From positions 22,290-86,289 of the forward strand of contig NZ_JHXO01000014.1 in the NCBI RefSeq assembly GCF_000621705.1: DNA of 64,000 nt, in the 5' to 3' direction. Both the position numbers and the translations under genes were made by a program. A model generated the notes under the pieces. That model was not told where the DNA came from and made no database searches. It saw only the letters and a program-made list of their open reading frames with translations. Origin of the DNA: Prolixibacter bellariivorans ATCC BAA-1284 (GTDB lineage: Bacteria > Bacteroidota > Bacteroidia > Bacteroidales > Prolixibacteraceae). Below are positions 17,803 through 26,202 of the stretch, one piece after another (positions within the stretch are counted from its first letter, which is position 1; each line of letters begins with the position of its first letter).

Positions 17803-18752
17803 AAGTCAATTGATATATTAAACTTTCTCAGGGCAATTTCGCTGAGTAATTCTTTGGAGGCAAAAGCTCCGGTTCCACCTACAGCAGTCGTATTGAGCGC
17901 ACCCGTCAGGTTCGCAAAATCCAGACATTCTTCCAAAGAAGTTCCATTCACATACTTATAAATAAAACCTGCATTGAAACTATCTCCGGCACCGATGGCA
18001 TCAACAACATCCGTATTCAGATAACCTGAGAGCTCAAGCAATTCTTGACCGGGTCGGTAAAGGACAGAGCCTTTATTACCTCTTTTAACAGCCAGATTCC
18101 TGACATAGGGCTTCAATTTCTCTATTGCAGCCTCAACTGTAGCGGTATTTGTCAGGTGCAGTAATTCCGTTTCATTGGGAAGGAAAACATCGACAAACGG
18201 TAGAATGGACTCAAAGTCGAATTCCCATTTTTCTGCCGGATCCCACTGCGTGTCGAGCGAAGTTGTAAGACCAAGCGCTTGAGCTTTGGCAAACAACCGA
18301 TGAATGTCCTTTTTTAACCCTGCCTGGAGGAATAGCGATGAAAAATGAATATGTTTTGCACTTGCCAAATGCTCATCGGTAATATCTTTCATGCTCAAAA
18401 AATCCATTGCTCCGGGATGAGTTACCATTGCCCGGTCCTCGCCATAGTTGAGCACAACGGTTGCACCTGTAGAAAGAGACTTTTCTGCAATCACGAGTGA
18501 AGTGTCAATTCCCCTTCCTGCAAGTTTTTGAGTAACGAATTCACCAAATGCATCCACCCCCACTTTCCCCAGGAAACCAACTTTAGCTCCCAGACTCGAC
18601 AGGTTGGAAGCAAAAATCGCCGTCGAACTTCCCAAGGTAAGCGACATGTTACCTGCCAGTTTTTCCTTGCCAACTTCGACCTCGCCGTCGATTTCATTCA
18701 GAATCAAATCGACATTAAGTTCTCCAATGGCTAATACATCCAGCTTATCCAT
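17799..18752 (-). CDS. PfkB-family sugar kinase
   Basis: 317-residue cytosolic ribokinase-fold kinase. The N-terminal substrate signature is present (GELNVDLI, GSSTAIFASNLSSLG), and the C-terminal PfkB signature DAIGAGDSFNAGF contains the catalytic Asp and the anion hole. In this operon the natural role is phosphorylation of a ketose-6-phosphate (tagatose-6-phosphate) to the bisphosphate for the adjacent aldolase; alternatively it could be the entry kinase for the free sugar. Spacing is 2 nt after the GatZ-like stop and a 4-nt overlap with the aldolase. Confidence 0.85.
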   Translation of the reverse strand: MDKLDVLAIGELNVDLILNEIDGEVEVGKEKLAGNMSLTLGSSTAIFASNLSSLGAKVGFLGKVGVDAFGEFVTQKLAGRGIDTSLVIAEKSLSTGATVVLNYGEDRAMVTHPGAMDFLSMKDITDEHLASAKHIHFSSLFLQAGLKKDIHRLFAKAQALGLTTSLDTQWDPAEKWEFDFESILPFVDVFLPNETELLHLTNTATVEAAIEKLKPYVRNLAVKRGNKGSVLYRPGQELLELSGYLNTDVVDAIGAGDSFNAGFIYKYVNGTSLEECLDFANLTGALNTTAVGGTGAFASKELLSEIALRKFNISIDF

Positions 18753-18754
18753 TT

Positions 18755-20041
18755 TTACAAGTATTTATTTAAACCAACGAGATTAAAACTGTGGAAATAA
18801 TTGTCCATATCCCGTTCTATTCTGGAAAGTACAATTTCTTCAGCTTCAAATCCATTCGACTTAAGATTCTCATAAAGCTGGTAGCGTGCAATAACAATCT
18901 CAGGCTTCTGCCAGATATAGCGACAGCCTGTTGAGATGAGCCATTCCTGACGTTCGGGAGAAATCTGCTCAAACGATTTGCCTTTCTCATCGTCAAACAA
19001 CCACTTCATCCAACGTCCGGATTCGATCACCGAACTCCACAACAAATCCTTCATATTGGATTTTATGGCAATTCTCCCTTCTTCATACAGCTTTTCTTCA
19101 ATTTTCTCCAATTCAATGAGAGCTTCGTACTCGCTGATTGTAAATTCCGGTCCAACATTGGCTGCCCCCATGCCGGTAAGTGGATATGCTTCCGGATTGG
19201 TGACGCCATCAGTGTAGTGTCCCTTTATCAGACTTCCAAATGGCTTGACTTTTTGGGTCAGAGTACTTGCAACTTCCGGATCGAATGTGGCTGTATGCAG
19301 GTCTGTCCCAACTTTACCCACAATAAAACAAGGCCATACATCTTCCAGATTCGCCTCTTTCAGTCCACTTTTCAGCAACTCGAGGAACGTATCGAAAGTT
19401 TTTTCATCAGCCAGACCTCCGTGCACCTCTTCCGTACCAACTTCATAGGAAATCGGAGGATATTTATTTTTGCGCCTGAAGTCTTCAATGTGCTTGATGA
19501 GTTCAATTGTTCTTTCTGCTACTGCGGCAATTGAGATTGTCTCATTTGGTTCAAGAAAAATATCAACAGTTGGATCCACGTGAATTAAGTCAAATCCAGC
19601 TTTTACAGCTTCTTCAAATGACTGTTTTACTCCGTCCATCGCCTCATTCAGCGACCACTTCTCAGTGGATTGCTTGTCTTTAAGCCAGGGACCACCGTGG
19701 TCAATAGCAATAATGACCGGTCCACCGAAATTGATTTTCTGACATTCCCGTTCAACATAACGCACAAACTCACTATGAGAGAATCCGGTATAACCTCGAT
19801 CTGTATCAACCTGATTCAGCGTTGTTGCAAATTTTATCGGAGCATTGTTTCGCTTTGCGGCTCTAAGTGAAGCCTGAATTACCGAAATAGAATTTGGACA
19901 CGCAGCGAAGAGTGTTCTGGGCGAATGTCCGTCAGCCTCTAATTCTTTAATTCGTTTGAGAACATACTCCGTTTTTGGCATGTCTAATTTCCTCTTTGTC
20001 TTATCGATTGCTTTAATCATTTTCTTATTCTTAACGTTCAT
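18755..20041 (-). CDS. GatZ/KbaZ-like tagatose-bisphosphate aldolase subunit
   Basis: 428 residues of the GatZ/KbaZ family, described in enterobacteria as the non-catalytic subunit that stabilises the GatY/KbaY aldolase. Visible landmarks: ACPNSISVIQASLRAA, FATTLNQVDTDRGYTGF, VIIAIDHGGPW, ISYEVGTEEVHGG and GMGAANVGPEFT. It is cytosolic, with no signal. It overlaps the AgaS-like gene by 11 nt and lies 2 nt before the kinase gene, so translation is probably coupled. Presence of both GatZ- and GatY-like genes is the strongest argument that this operon uses tagatose-1,6-bisphosphate. Confidence 0.85.
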   Translation of the reverse strand: MNVKNKKMIKAIDKTKRKLDMPKTEYVLKRIKELEADGHSPRTLFAACPNSISVIQASLRAAKRNNAPIKFATTLNQVDTDRGYTGFSHSEFVRYVERECQKINFGGPVIIAIDHGGPWLKDKQSTEKWSLNEAMDGVKQSFEEAVKAGFDLIHVDPTVDIFLEPNETISIAAVAERTIELIKHIEDFRRKNKYPPISYEVGTEEVHGGLADEKTFDTFLELLKSGLKEANLEDVWPCFIVGKVGTDLHTATFDPEVASTLTQKVKPFGSLIKGHYTDGVTNPEAYPLTGMGAANVGPEFTISEYEALIELEKIEEKLYEEGRIAIKSNMKDLLWSSVIESGRWMKWLFDDEKGKSFEQISPERQEWLISTGCRYIWQKPEIVIARYQLYENLKSNGFEAEEIVLSRIERDMDNYFHSFNLVGLNKYL

Positions 20042-21203
20042 AGATGATTACACCTTCAACCACTCTCGATATAGTCCCCGACAACGACGGTGCATCAGGA
20101 TCCAATCCCAGGTTTAGTGATTTATAAAAACCCAGTAATTGCGCCAGCATAATCTCGGCCACACACAGATACTCAATTTCCGTTGTTGAATCAGATGCAC
20201 TCCCAAAGCGTACATCAAGGTCAAAGGCAACCTGTTCAATGGTCAGCGGCATATGCGAAACAGCTATTTGAGCCATTCCTTTAACACTATCATTTATTTG
20301 CCGAACCAAATCGTATTCATACTTTCGGGAATAATCATCATCCGAGAACAAATAGACCAGGAGAGTTTTGTCATTCACAATAGCACGTGGCCCGTGCCGG
20401 AATCCAAGGAAGGAATTGAATGCACACATGACCTTCCCATCTGTCATTTCTTGCAGTTTTAAATGGCTTTCCTCTGCTGTTCCCAATAATGGACCTGCTC
20501 CAAGAAAGACTGCTCTTTCAAATTCCAGTTCAGCGATCTGGGCAATTTCCTTTTCATATTTAGAAAGGATTAGCTCTCCCCATTTTGCCAGTTGGTTGAT
20601 TTTAGTCTCTTCTTCCGCCAGCCGATCAACTTTCGCAGTCAAAATATAAGCGAGCATCATCGATGAGAAACTACTTGTCATAGCCAGGCTGACATCATTT
20701 GTCTCAGGCGGCAGAAGAATTCGGAGGCTCCTGTTGTTATCAGTCATTAAATAAAGCTCTCCCTCCTCATTGCATGTGATGATCAAATGATAAGCGTCCT
20801 GACAGTAAGCATCCAACATTTTTACGACCGCCAAACTTTCCGGACTATTTCCTGAGCGTGCAAAAGAAACCAAAAGAGTAGCCTGCTCTTTTTGCAAAAA
20901 ATATTCAGGATGGGTCAGTAATTCAGTTGTCGGAATGACACGTCCCTGTTTTTGCTGATACGGCACCCTTATTCCATGCACAGCTCGTCCAATAAAAGCA
21001 GAACTTCCAGCTCCTGTGAGAATCACATCAACATCCTTATCAGAAAGTCCCCGAAAAAACTTCTCTATATCGGACTTCCGTTCCTTAATCATCTCATAAG
21101 TCCTATTCCACATTTCGGGCTGCTGAGCAATCTCCTTTCGGGTAAACCTTCCTTTTACTTCGACCACATTGTCAATTCTTGCCATAGTAGTATTTGATTT
21201 CAT
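20031..21203 (-). CDS. AgaS-like sugar-phosphate isomerase/deaminase (two SIS domains)
   Basis: 390 residues with two sugar-isomerase (SIS) domains, about 30-190 and 210-370. SIS1 carries VILTGAGSSAFIGRAV and VSFARSGNSPES; SIS2 carries FLGAGPLLGTAEESHLKLQEMTDG, matching AgaS. AgaS converts galactosamine-6-phosphate to tagatose-6-phosphate plus ammonia. The frame is open to 21263, but that extension covers the -7/-33 promoter and operator, so the start is set at 21203 (an ATG at 21185 is also possible). It is the first gene of the minus-strand operon and divergent from a DeoR-family repressor with which it shares regulatory DNA. Confidence 0.85.
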   Translation of the reverse strand: MKSNTTMARIDNVVEVKGRFTRKEIAQQPEMWNRTYEMIKERKSDIEKFFRGLSDKDVDVILTGAGSSAFIGRAVHGIRVPYQQKQGRVIPTTELLTHPEYFLQKEQATLLVSFARSGNSPESLAVVKMLDAYCQDAYHLIITCNEEGELYLMTDNNRSLRILLPPETNDVSLAMTSSFSSMMLAYILTAKVDRLAEEETKINQLAKWGELILSKYEKEIAQIAELEFERAVFLGAGPLLGTAEESHLKLQEMTDGKVMCAFNSFLGFRHGPRAIVNDKTLLVYLFSDDDYSRKYEYDLVRQINDSVKGMAQIAVSHMPLTIEQVAFDLDVRFGSASDSTTEIEYLCVAEIMLAQLLGFYKSLNLGLDPDAPSLSGTISRVVEGVIIYER

Positions 21204-21247
21204 TTCTATTATCCACCCAAAGAAACATTTTGTTTTGTTTCGTTTGC

Positions 21248-21301
21248 TTTCGTTTTGTTTCATACAAATAAATTGAATTATTTTTAAAAAACAAAACGAA
21301 A
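21248..21301. promoter_or_regulatory. Inverted-repeat operator, probably for the DeoR/AgaR-like repressor
   Basis: TTTCGTTTTGTTT (21248-21260) is repeated as its exact reverse complement at 21289-21301. A further TTTTGTTTC lies at 21233-21241, spaced 20 nt from the one at 21253-21261. The TTTCRTTTY-like character resembles the sites described for AgaR. The repeats straddle the promoter of the minus-strand operon, as expected for repression. Confidence 0.7.
21265..21295 (-). promoter_or_regulatory. Promoter of the AgaS-to-GH36/SusCD operon
   Basis: On the minus strand TTTG (21295-21292), 19 nt, then TTTATTTG (21272-21265), one mismatch from the Bacteroidota -7 consensus TAnnTTTG. The -33 box lies inside one operator arm. 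Transcription would start near 21258, giving a leader of about 55 nt to the ATG at 21203. Confidence 0.6.
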
Positions 21302-21386
21302 CCTTTCGAAATGAATAAAAAATTAAAATTTTAAGTAATATTCGGCTCTATTTAACCAACGTTGCCCCTTACTTCGGATTACTTAT

Positions 21387-21418
21387 TTTCAAATTTATGG
21401 GGAATGTTTATATCTTTG
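21387..21418 (+). promoter_or_regulatory. Promoter of the DeoR-family regulator gene
   Basis: TTTC (21387-21390), 20 nt, then TATCTTTG (21411-21418), an exact TAnnTTTG -7 box. It lies 19 nt before the ATG at 21437 and supports that start over the upstream in-frame Met at 21362. Confidence 0.7.
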
Positions 21419-21436
21419 AACCAAAAGAAAGACAAT

Positions 21437-22216
21437 ATGAATACTGAAAACCTGACCCCCGAAAGAAGGGACTATATACTAAAGAAAATAAGTGAACTGG
21501 GTAGTATAAAAGTTAAAGATGTAAGTGCAAAATTCAATGTTTCGGAAGTTACAGTTCGAAAGGATTTGGAACTTTTGGAAAAAAAGAATTTGTTACTTCG
21601 CGTAAGAGGTGGTGCAATTCAGCTTAATTATAACCCGATTGAAGAAGACACTCCTATAACAATTAAGCAACAAAAGAATTATCGGGAGAAACAATTAATT
21701 GGCAAAGCAGCTGTCTCGCTGATTAAGGAAAATGACACAATAATTCTCGATTCGGGAACAACCACCCTGGAAATTGCTAAAAATCTTCACAAATTCAAGA
21801 ACTTGTCGATTATCACCAATGCGTTGAATATCGCTTTGGTCTTAAACGAGTATAAAAAATTCCAGGTAATCATTCCCGGGGGTTATTTGCGGGAAAAATC
21901 CGTATCGCTTGTTGGCCCGATTCCAGAATCATTTCTTAAGAACTTTTACTGTGACAAGCTTTTTTTAGGTATCGATAGTTTCAATTTGGAAAGAGGAGTT
22001 TCCACTCCCAACCTGGAAGAAGCCAGTATGAACCAAATGATGATTTCCATCGCCAAGGAGGTCATTGCTGTTTTCGATTCAAGTAAATTCAATAGAGGTA
22101 GTTTTGCATTCATTGCCCCGGTAAATAAAATCAATACCATAATTACTGATTCCGGAATCGATCCCAATATGAAAGAAGAATTGGAAAGACTCGGAATAAA
22201 AGTAATAGTCGCCTGA
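21437..22216 (+). CDS. DeoR-family transcriptional repressor (AgaR-like)
   Basis: 259 residues. An N-terminal winged helix (about 5-60; RRDYILKKISELGSIKVKD, SEVTVRKDLELLEKKNLLLRVRGGA) is followed by the DeoR sensor domain (about 75-255; IILDSGTTTLEIAKNL, LSIITNALNIA, DKLFLGIDSFNLERGVSTPN). These regulators bind sugar phosphates. It is divergently oriented to the AgaS-led operon, with paired inverted repeats between, so it probably represses that operon until a sugar phosphate accumulates. The start is chosen for the -7 box just upstream and because homologues begin near the winged helix. Confidence 0.88.
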   Translation: MNTENLTPERRDYILKKISELGSIKVKDVSAKFNVSEVTVRKDLELLEKKNLLLRVRGGAIQLNYNPIEEDTPITIKQQKNYREKQLIGKAAVSLIKENDTIILDSGTTTLEIAKNLHKFKNLSIITNALNIALVLNEYKKFQVIIPGGYLREKSVSLVGPIPESFLKNFYCDKLFLGIDSFNLERGVSTPNLEEASMNQMMISIAKEVIAVFDSSKFNRGSFAFIAPVNKINTIITDSGIDPNMKEELERLGIKVIVA

Positions 22217-22304
22217 GCTTAGCAGTGATATCATAATCCATACGCTAACCAGGAGTTGAGTATCTCAAGAGCGCTTGGTAATTTAAGCTCTCTTCTCGAG
22301 ATAG

Positions 22305-22445
22305 ATTTTCTTCTTGCACTCCTACCACGTCATAAGAGGTACCAATCCAGAATTTACGGAGTCAAGTCAAAGTACTTCTTCCACCCGCTTCATGGTTTTG
22401 TCTTTCTAGGCCCATACTCTGAATTCCCGCTCACTCCTGCCCTGT
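22305..22445 (+). repeat. Modular dispersed repeat, copy 4 (degenerate)
   Basis: CATAAGAGGTACC at 22330-22342 corresponds to the right hairpin arm; GTCAAAGTACTTCTTCCACCCGC and CATGGTTTTGTCTTT match the conserved right block. The left arm is barely recognisable. Confidence 0.6.
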
Positions 22446-22448
22446 GAA

Positions 22449-22560
22449 ATATGAGTTTGATTTCACGGGGGCTGCCCGGGCTATCTCGAATAATTGCAGG
22501 GAACGGGCCGCCACACCTATCGTCTCCGGCGATGTGGGAGAATGGAAATGATATTGATAA
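22449..22560 (+). repeat. Dispersed repeat B, copy 2
   Basis: Matches 4375-4490 block by block (CTGCCCGGGCTAT, GGGAACGGGCC, CACACCTAT, CCGGCGATGTGGG). It adjoins modular repeat copy 4; in the first region repeat B lies some 300 bases before copy 2, so the two repeats may travel or persist together. Confidence 0.6.
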
Positions 22561-22591
22561 TTGGAACGGCCAGAAGAGTTTTAGATAAAAA

Positions 22592-23347
22592 TCAACGATC
22601 GAGCCAAAGTTTAAAATCTTTAGCACGTTCGCGGCTTACAATAATATCCTCCTCCGAATTGGGGGTTATTTCGATTTTGAAGCGACTATTAAACCAAGTA
22701 TGAATATTCCGGATGCTTTCAATATTTAGCATGTATTTCCGGTTTACCTGGTAAAACAGTGCAGGATCGAGTAGTGATGAAAGCTGGTCGATGGAATAAT
22801 TAACCGGAAAACGGGTATTATCGAACGTAACGGCAAAAGTCAATCCATCATCATAAATAAACCAGGCTATATCTTCGCTTCTTATCGACCGGTAGCGATC
22901 GCCAAGTTTTACCAAAAACCTTTTTTTTATTTCCGGTTTTTCACGGAAAACAATCCTTTTAATCAGTTCACTCTCAGGCGGCAGAAACATTTCCCTGAAA
23001 TTCCGAAACTTATCCATCGCATCTTTAACTTCATCGTAATCATAAGGTTTTACAATATAATCAATGCTATTCATCTTAAAGGAACGCAACGCATATTCAT
23101 TGTACGCGGTTGTAAAAATTATCGGTGTTTCCACTTTTACCTCGTCAAAAATATCAAAGCAATCGCCATCGTTTAAAAGAATATCCTGAAAAACCAGATC
23201 AGGAAAAGCATTATTCCGGTACCATTGTATACCTTCCTTGACCGAACCGATTACATCGAGCACTTTTATTTCCGAATCATATTTTCCAAGCAATTGAATT
23301 AATCGGAGTGCAGTATGTTTTTCATCTTCAAATATTAAAACGTTCAT
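22592..23347 (-). CDS. LytTR-family response regulator
   Basis: 251-residue cytosolic response regulator. The receiver domain (about 1-115) has the acidic pair E7/D8 in IFEDEK, phospho-acceptor D55 in LVFQDILL, the TTAYNEYAL Thr region and Lys in YIVKPYDY. The C-terminal LytTR DNA-binding domain (about 145-250) shows FLVKLGDRYRSIRSEDIAWF, FYQVNRKYMLNIESI and the final basic strand. Its start overlaps the upstream kinase gene by 20 nt, so the pair is translationally coupled. It is the last gene of a six-gene minus-strand operon. Targets are unknown. Confidence 0.9.
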   Translation of the reverse strand: MNVLIFEDEKHTALRLIQLLGKYDSEIKVLDVIGSVKEGIQWYRNNAFPDLVFQDILLNDGDCFDIFDEVKVETPIIFTTAYNEYALRSFKMNSIDYIVKPYDYDEVKDAMDKFRNFREMFLPPESELIKRIVFREKPEIKKRFLVKLGDRYRSIRSEDIAWFIYDDGLTFAVTFDNTRFPVNYSIDQLSSLLDPALFYQVNRKYMLNIESIRNIHTWFNSRFKIEITPNSEEDIIVSRERAKDFKLWLDR

Positions 23348-24398
23348 AATCGGAATAATTTAACACCGGTATTTTAACTTCAAATTCACCGTTGGTTTTG
23401 TTAACGATTACTCTTTTTTGTGATACCAACTCGTATCTTTTTGAAAGATTTTTTAATCCCGTTTGTGTGGAAAGTCTTTTGGTATCGCGCGGATTCAAAT
23501 TGTTCCTTACCACAATAAAATCATTCTCTTTGCTAATCGTAATTCTCAACGGATTTTCAGGATTATACTTGTTGTGATTAATGGCATTTTCCACCAGAAG
23601 TTGCAAGGTAACCGGGGGAAGAAAGGTATTTTCAGCAAAGGATTTGTCCAGCCTGTTTTCCAAAAAAACGCCATCATCGAGCCTTGTTTTAACAAGGAAA
23701 AAATAGGCCTCCAAAAACATCAATTCTTCTGACAGTTTTACCAAATGAAACTCATTCTTTTCAATAATATAACGAAGTGTTCTGGACATTCTGACAATAA
23801 AATCAGCTGAAAGATCGGCATCTTCATAAACGAGCGATGAAAGCACGCTTAAGCTATTAAATAAAAAATGAGGCTCAATCTGAGCCTTCAATGCCTTGTA
23901 TTGGGCCAGAATATTTTCTTTCTCCAACTCTTTCGCTTTTAATATTTCATTTTGAAGGTTCTTTTGCATTTCGTAATAACCATCGAAAGCGAGAATTAAC
24001 AGGTAAATACTGGTCAGCGAAACAGTTAGTTCAGGATTCAGAAATGAGTTTTTGCTCCATGTCTCCGCATTTCCAAAGAAATAAACATCACCCAAACGGT
24101 AGAAATGGTTTAACGAGACTACAAGAATAAAACCAAGAACAGCATGTAAAAAGGTAATAATAACGATTTTAAGACCTACTCTTTTTATATTCCTTGTCCA
24201 GCGTTGAAAAAAGCGATTAAAATAACCGGCAATCTTCCAAATTACTAAACCATAAAACACAAAAAAGAGGGTAAACACCAAGCTGCGCAAATTCAATTCA
24301 AAAGGCCCATTCGGAAACGACTTGTCAAAACTTTTTATAATGGTTTGAATAAGAAAAACCACCCAAAACCGCAGCCAAAACTTCCTTATCCCTTTCAT
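23328..24398 (-). CDS. LytS/YehU-type sensor histidine kinase
   Basis: 356-residue membrane kinase. About four hydrophobic segments lie in residues 8-142, followed by a coiled linker. The His_kinase domain contains IEPHFLFNSLSVL with phospho-acceptor H177, and a HATPase domain follows with an N-box (LLVENAINHNKYNPENP) and a G-box (TGLKNLSKRYEL). It pairs with the overlapping LytTR regulator. It starts 5 nt after the stop of the epimerase gene, so the signalling pair is co-transcribed with enzymes of unknown product. No extracellular sensor domain of note, so the signal may be membrane-borne. Confidence 0.88.
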   Translation of the reverse strand: MKGIRKFWLRFWVVFLIQTIIKSFDKSFPNGPFELNLRSLVFTLFFVFYGLVIWKIAGYFNRFFQRWTRNIKRVGLKIVIITFLHAVLGFILVVSLNHFYRLGDVYFFGNAETWSKNSFLNPELTVSLTSIYLLILAFDGYYEMQKNLQNEILKAKELEKENILAQYKALKAQIEPHFLFNSLSVLSSLVYEDADLSADFIVRMSRTLRYIIEKNEFHLVKLSEELMFLEAYFFLVKTRLDDGVFLENRLDKSFAENTFLPPVTLQLLVENAINHNKYNPENPLRITISKENDFIVVRNNLNPRDTKRLSTQTGLKNLSKRYELVSQKRVIVNKTNGEFEVKIPVLNYSDYERFNI

Positions 24399-24403
24399 TC
24401 CCT

Positions 24404-25387
24404 TTATTTTATATAATTATTCTTTCTGAACCACAAGATAGTTTTTTCTATTGACTGATATATCGGAGTCATCTCAAAATCAATTTCATTCATCGCCTTT
24501 TGAGCGGTATAGAAATTATTCTCACACAACATTTTTGCATTGACAGCGGTAAGTTGAATAGGAATATGAAATATTTTTTCTAACATATCTCCAACAAAGC
24601 CTGCCGTTTTAAGCACCCATGAAGGGATTTGAATAAAAACAGATTTTTGACCTACTACACCCGTAATCATTTTAAAGAACTCGAGGTATGAAAGATTTTC
24701 GCCGGCCAGCAAATAACACTCTCCTCTTTTTCCATTAAGCATAGCATTCACCACTCCTTGTGCTGCTGTCTCCACGTCTACAAAATTCTTCCCTCCGGGA
24801 GGATAAAAGATTACAGGCTTCTTTAGCACATGAAAGAATATTCGACCACTGCTGGGTTTCGTATCATTATCTCCAATCATAAAAGTTGGATTAACAACCA
24901 CTGCATTCAGTTGTTGTTTTATTTCCTGTAAAACCATTTGCTGTGCCAGTAATTTACTATAAGCATAGCCCGATTTTTTCAACCAGGGCATAAAAGGCTT
25001 TTGCTCATTACCCGGAGCACTTTTCGTACCATTGCCAAAACAATTGGCCGAACTAACAAAAACAAAACGTTTCACTTTGCACCTCAAGCAGGCATCAATC
25101 AAATAGCGGGTACTTTCAATATTGGTTTTGTAAAAAGCCTCCACATTTGATGGTGCCTGGGAAGTTTTAGCTGCTACATGTATAACATAGTCGCAACCAC
25201 TAACCGCTCGTTCCACCTCCTCCTTATCGGTTATTCTGCCTTCGAAGAGTACACAGGTTACTCCTTCCAGCGCTTTACGATTACTGCCTTCACGCACCAT
25301 CGCACGCACAGCAAATTTCTGTTCGGCCAGTTTTCTTACAACATGTGACCCAAGTAATCCATTTGCTCCTGTTACAAGTACATTCAT
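24404..25387 (-). CDS. NAD-dependent epimerase/dehydratase-family protein
   Basis: 327-residue extended short-chain dehydrogenase. Nucleotide-binding VTGANGLLGSHVV is at the N-terminus, VFVSSANCFG contains the catalytic Ser region, and YxxxK is seen as YAYSKLLAQ. The overall pattern resembles the dihydroflavonol reductase / 3-beta-hydroxysteroid dehydrogenase-like subgroup rather than sugar-nucleotide epimerases, but substrate cannot be set from sequence. It overlaps the SDR gene stop by 4 nt. A company of START-like, SDR and DUF2062 proteins suggests a lipid or small-molecule modification pathway (inference). Confidence 0.85.
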   Translation of the reverse strand: MNVLVTGANGLLGSHVVRKLAEQKFAVRAMVREGSNRKALEGVTCVLFEGRITDKEEVERAVSGCDYVIHVAAKTSQAPSNVEAFYKTNIESTRYLIDACLRCKVKRFVFVSSANCFGNGTKSAPGNEQKPFMPWLKKSGYAYSKLLAQQMVLQEIKQQLNAVVVNPTFMIGDNDTKPSSGRIFFHVLKKPVIFYPPGGKNFVDVETAAQGVVNAMLNGKRGECYLLAGENLSYLEFFKMITGVVGQKSVFIQIPSWVLKTAGFVGDMLEKIFHIPIQLTAVNAKMLCENNFYTAQKAMNEIDFEMTPIYQSIEKTILWFRKNNYIK

Positions 25388-26202
25388 TTACAAATATTCC
25401 CTACGATTGGCTTCGTGCTTTTTATCTCATTCCTTAGTGAAATACGCATTATCTTCAAACGCATCCAAACCGGAACAATTTTGAACATTAGCCAACTTAA
25501 TTTATTCATGACCCCAGGAATTATTAGCTCGTCATCTCTTAGTAGCTGACGTATACATATTTGCGCAACTTTTGCAGAGGACAGCGCTGTACTACGAATA
25601 AAACGATTGTGGCTGTCTATCCGGCGAGTCACATCAGCGTTGGTTCGCATTCCGCCGGGATGAGCTACACTCACCGTTATTCCCGTTCCCTTTAACTCGG
25701 CTCCCAATCCACGTGAAAAAGAATACACAAACGCTTTCGAGGCAGGATACACCGTTTTAAACGGCATCGGTCCAAATGAAGCCATGCTTGCGATGTTTAA
25801 AATGTACGCCTTACCTTGTCGTTTTAGAACCGGTAAAAGCAACCGGCTTAACAAAACCAGCGCCCGCATATTCAGCATAACAATCTGGTCGATATACTCA
25901 GGTGTCGCCTCCAAAAAAGATTGTGTCCCACCAACGCCGGCATTGTTAATTAAGATCTCAATCTCCAGATCATCAATTTTATCCACCAAAAATTCAACTG
26001 CTCCAATCTGCGTTAAATCCAGTTCAAACGTTTTCACCTGCACGTGGTACTTCTTCGCTAAATCCAGTCCCATCTGATTAATTTCTTCACCGGGAAGTGC
26101 AGTTAATATCAGGTTCTTCCGTAACCGGGCACACTCCAGGGCTAATTCTTTTCCCAGGCCTGTGCTGGCCCCGGTAATAAACGTATATTTTTCAATCTTC
26201 AT
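25384..26202 (-). CDS. Short-chain dehydrogenase/reductase
   Basis: 272-residue classical SDR: cofactor motif TGASTGLGKEL, NNAGVGGTQS, catalytic Ser in LNIASMASFG and YPASKAF as YxxxK. The family pattern resembles SDRs of the DltE/YqjQ type, with a basic, hydrophobic C-terminus (FKIVPVWMRLKIMRIS) that may associate with membrane. It lies in the six-gene operon with overlaps on both sides (11 nt with the DUF2062 gene, 4 nt with the epimerase gene). Substrate unknown. Confidence 0.88.
   Translation of the reverse strand: MKIEKYTFITGASTGLGKELALECARLRKNLILTALPGEEINQMGLDLAKKYHVQVKTFELDLTQIGAVEFLVDKIDDLEIEILINNAGVGGTQSFLEATPEYIDQIVMLNMRALVLLSRLLLPVLKRQGKAYILNIASMASFGPMPFKTVYPASKAFVYSFSRGLGAELKGTGITVSVAHPGGMRTNADVTRRIDSHNRFIRSTALSSAKVAQICIRQLLRDDELIIPGVMNKLSWLMFKIVPVWMRLKIMRISLRNEIKSTKPIVGNICK

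Larger units (their letters stand above)
22217..22591. other. Intergenic stretch with two repeat copies
   Basis: Between convergent genes. It holds a degenerate copy 4 of the modular repeat (22305-22445), immediately followed by copy 2 of repeat B (22449-22560). I see no protein-coding gene and no clear terminator. Confidence 0.55.
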
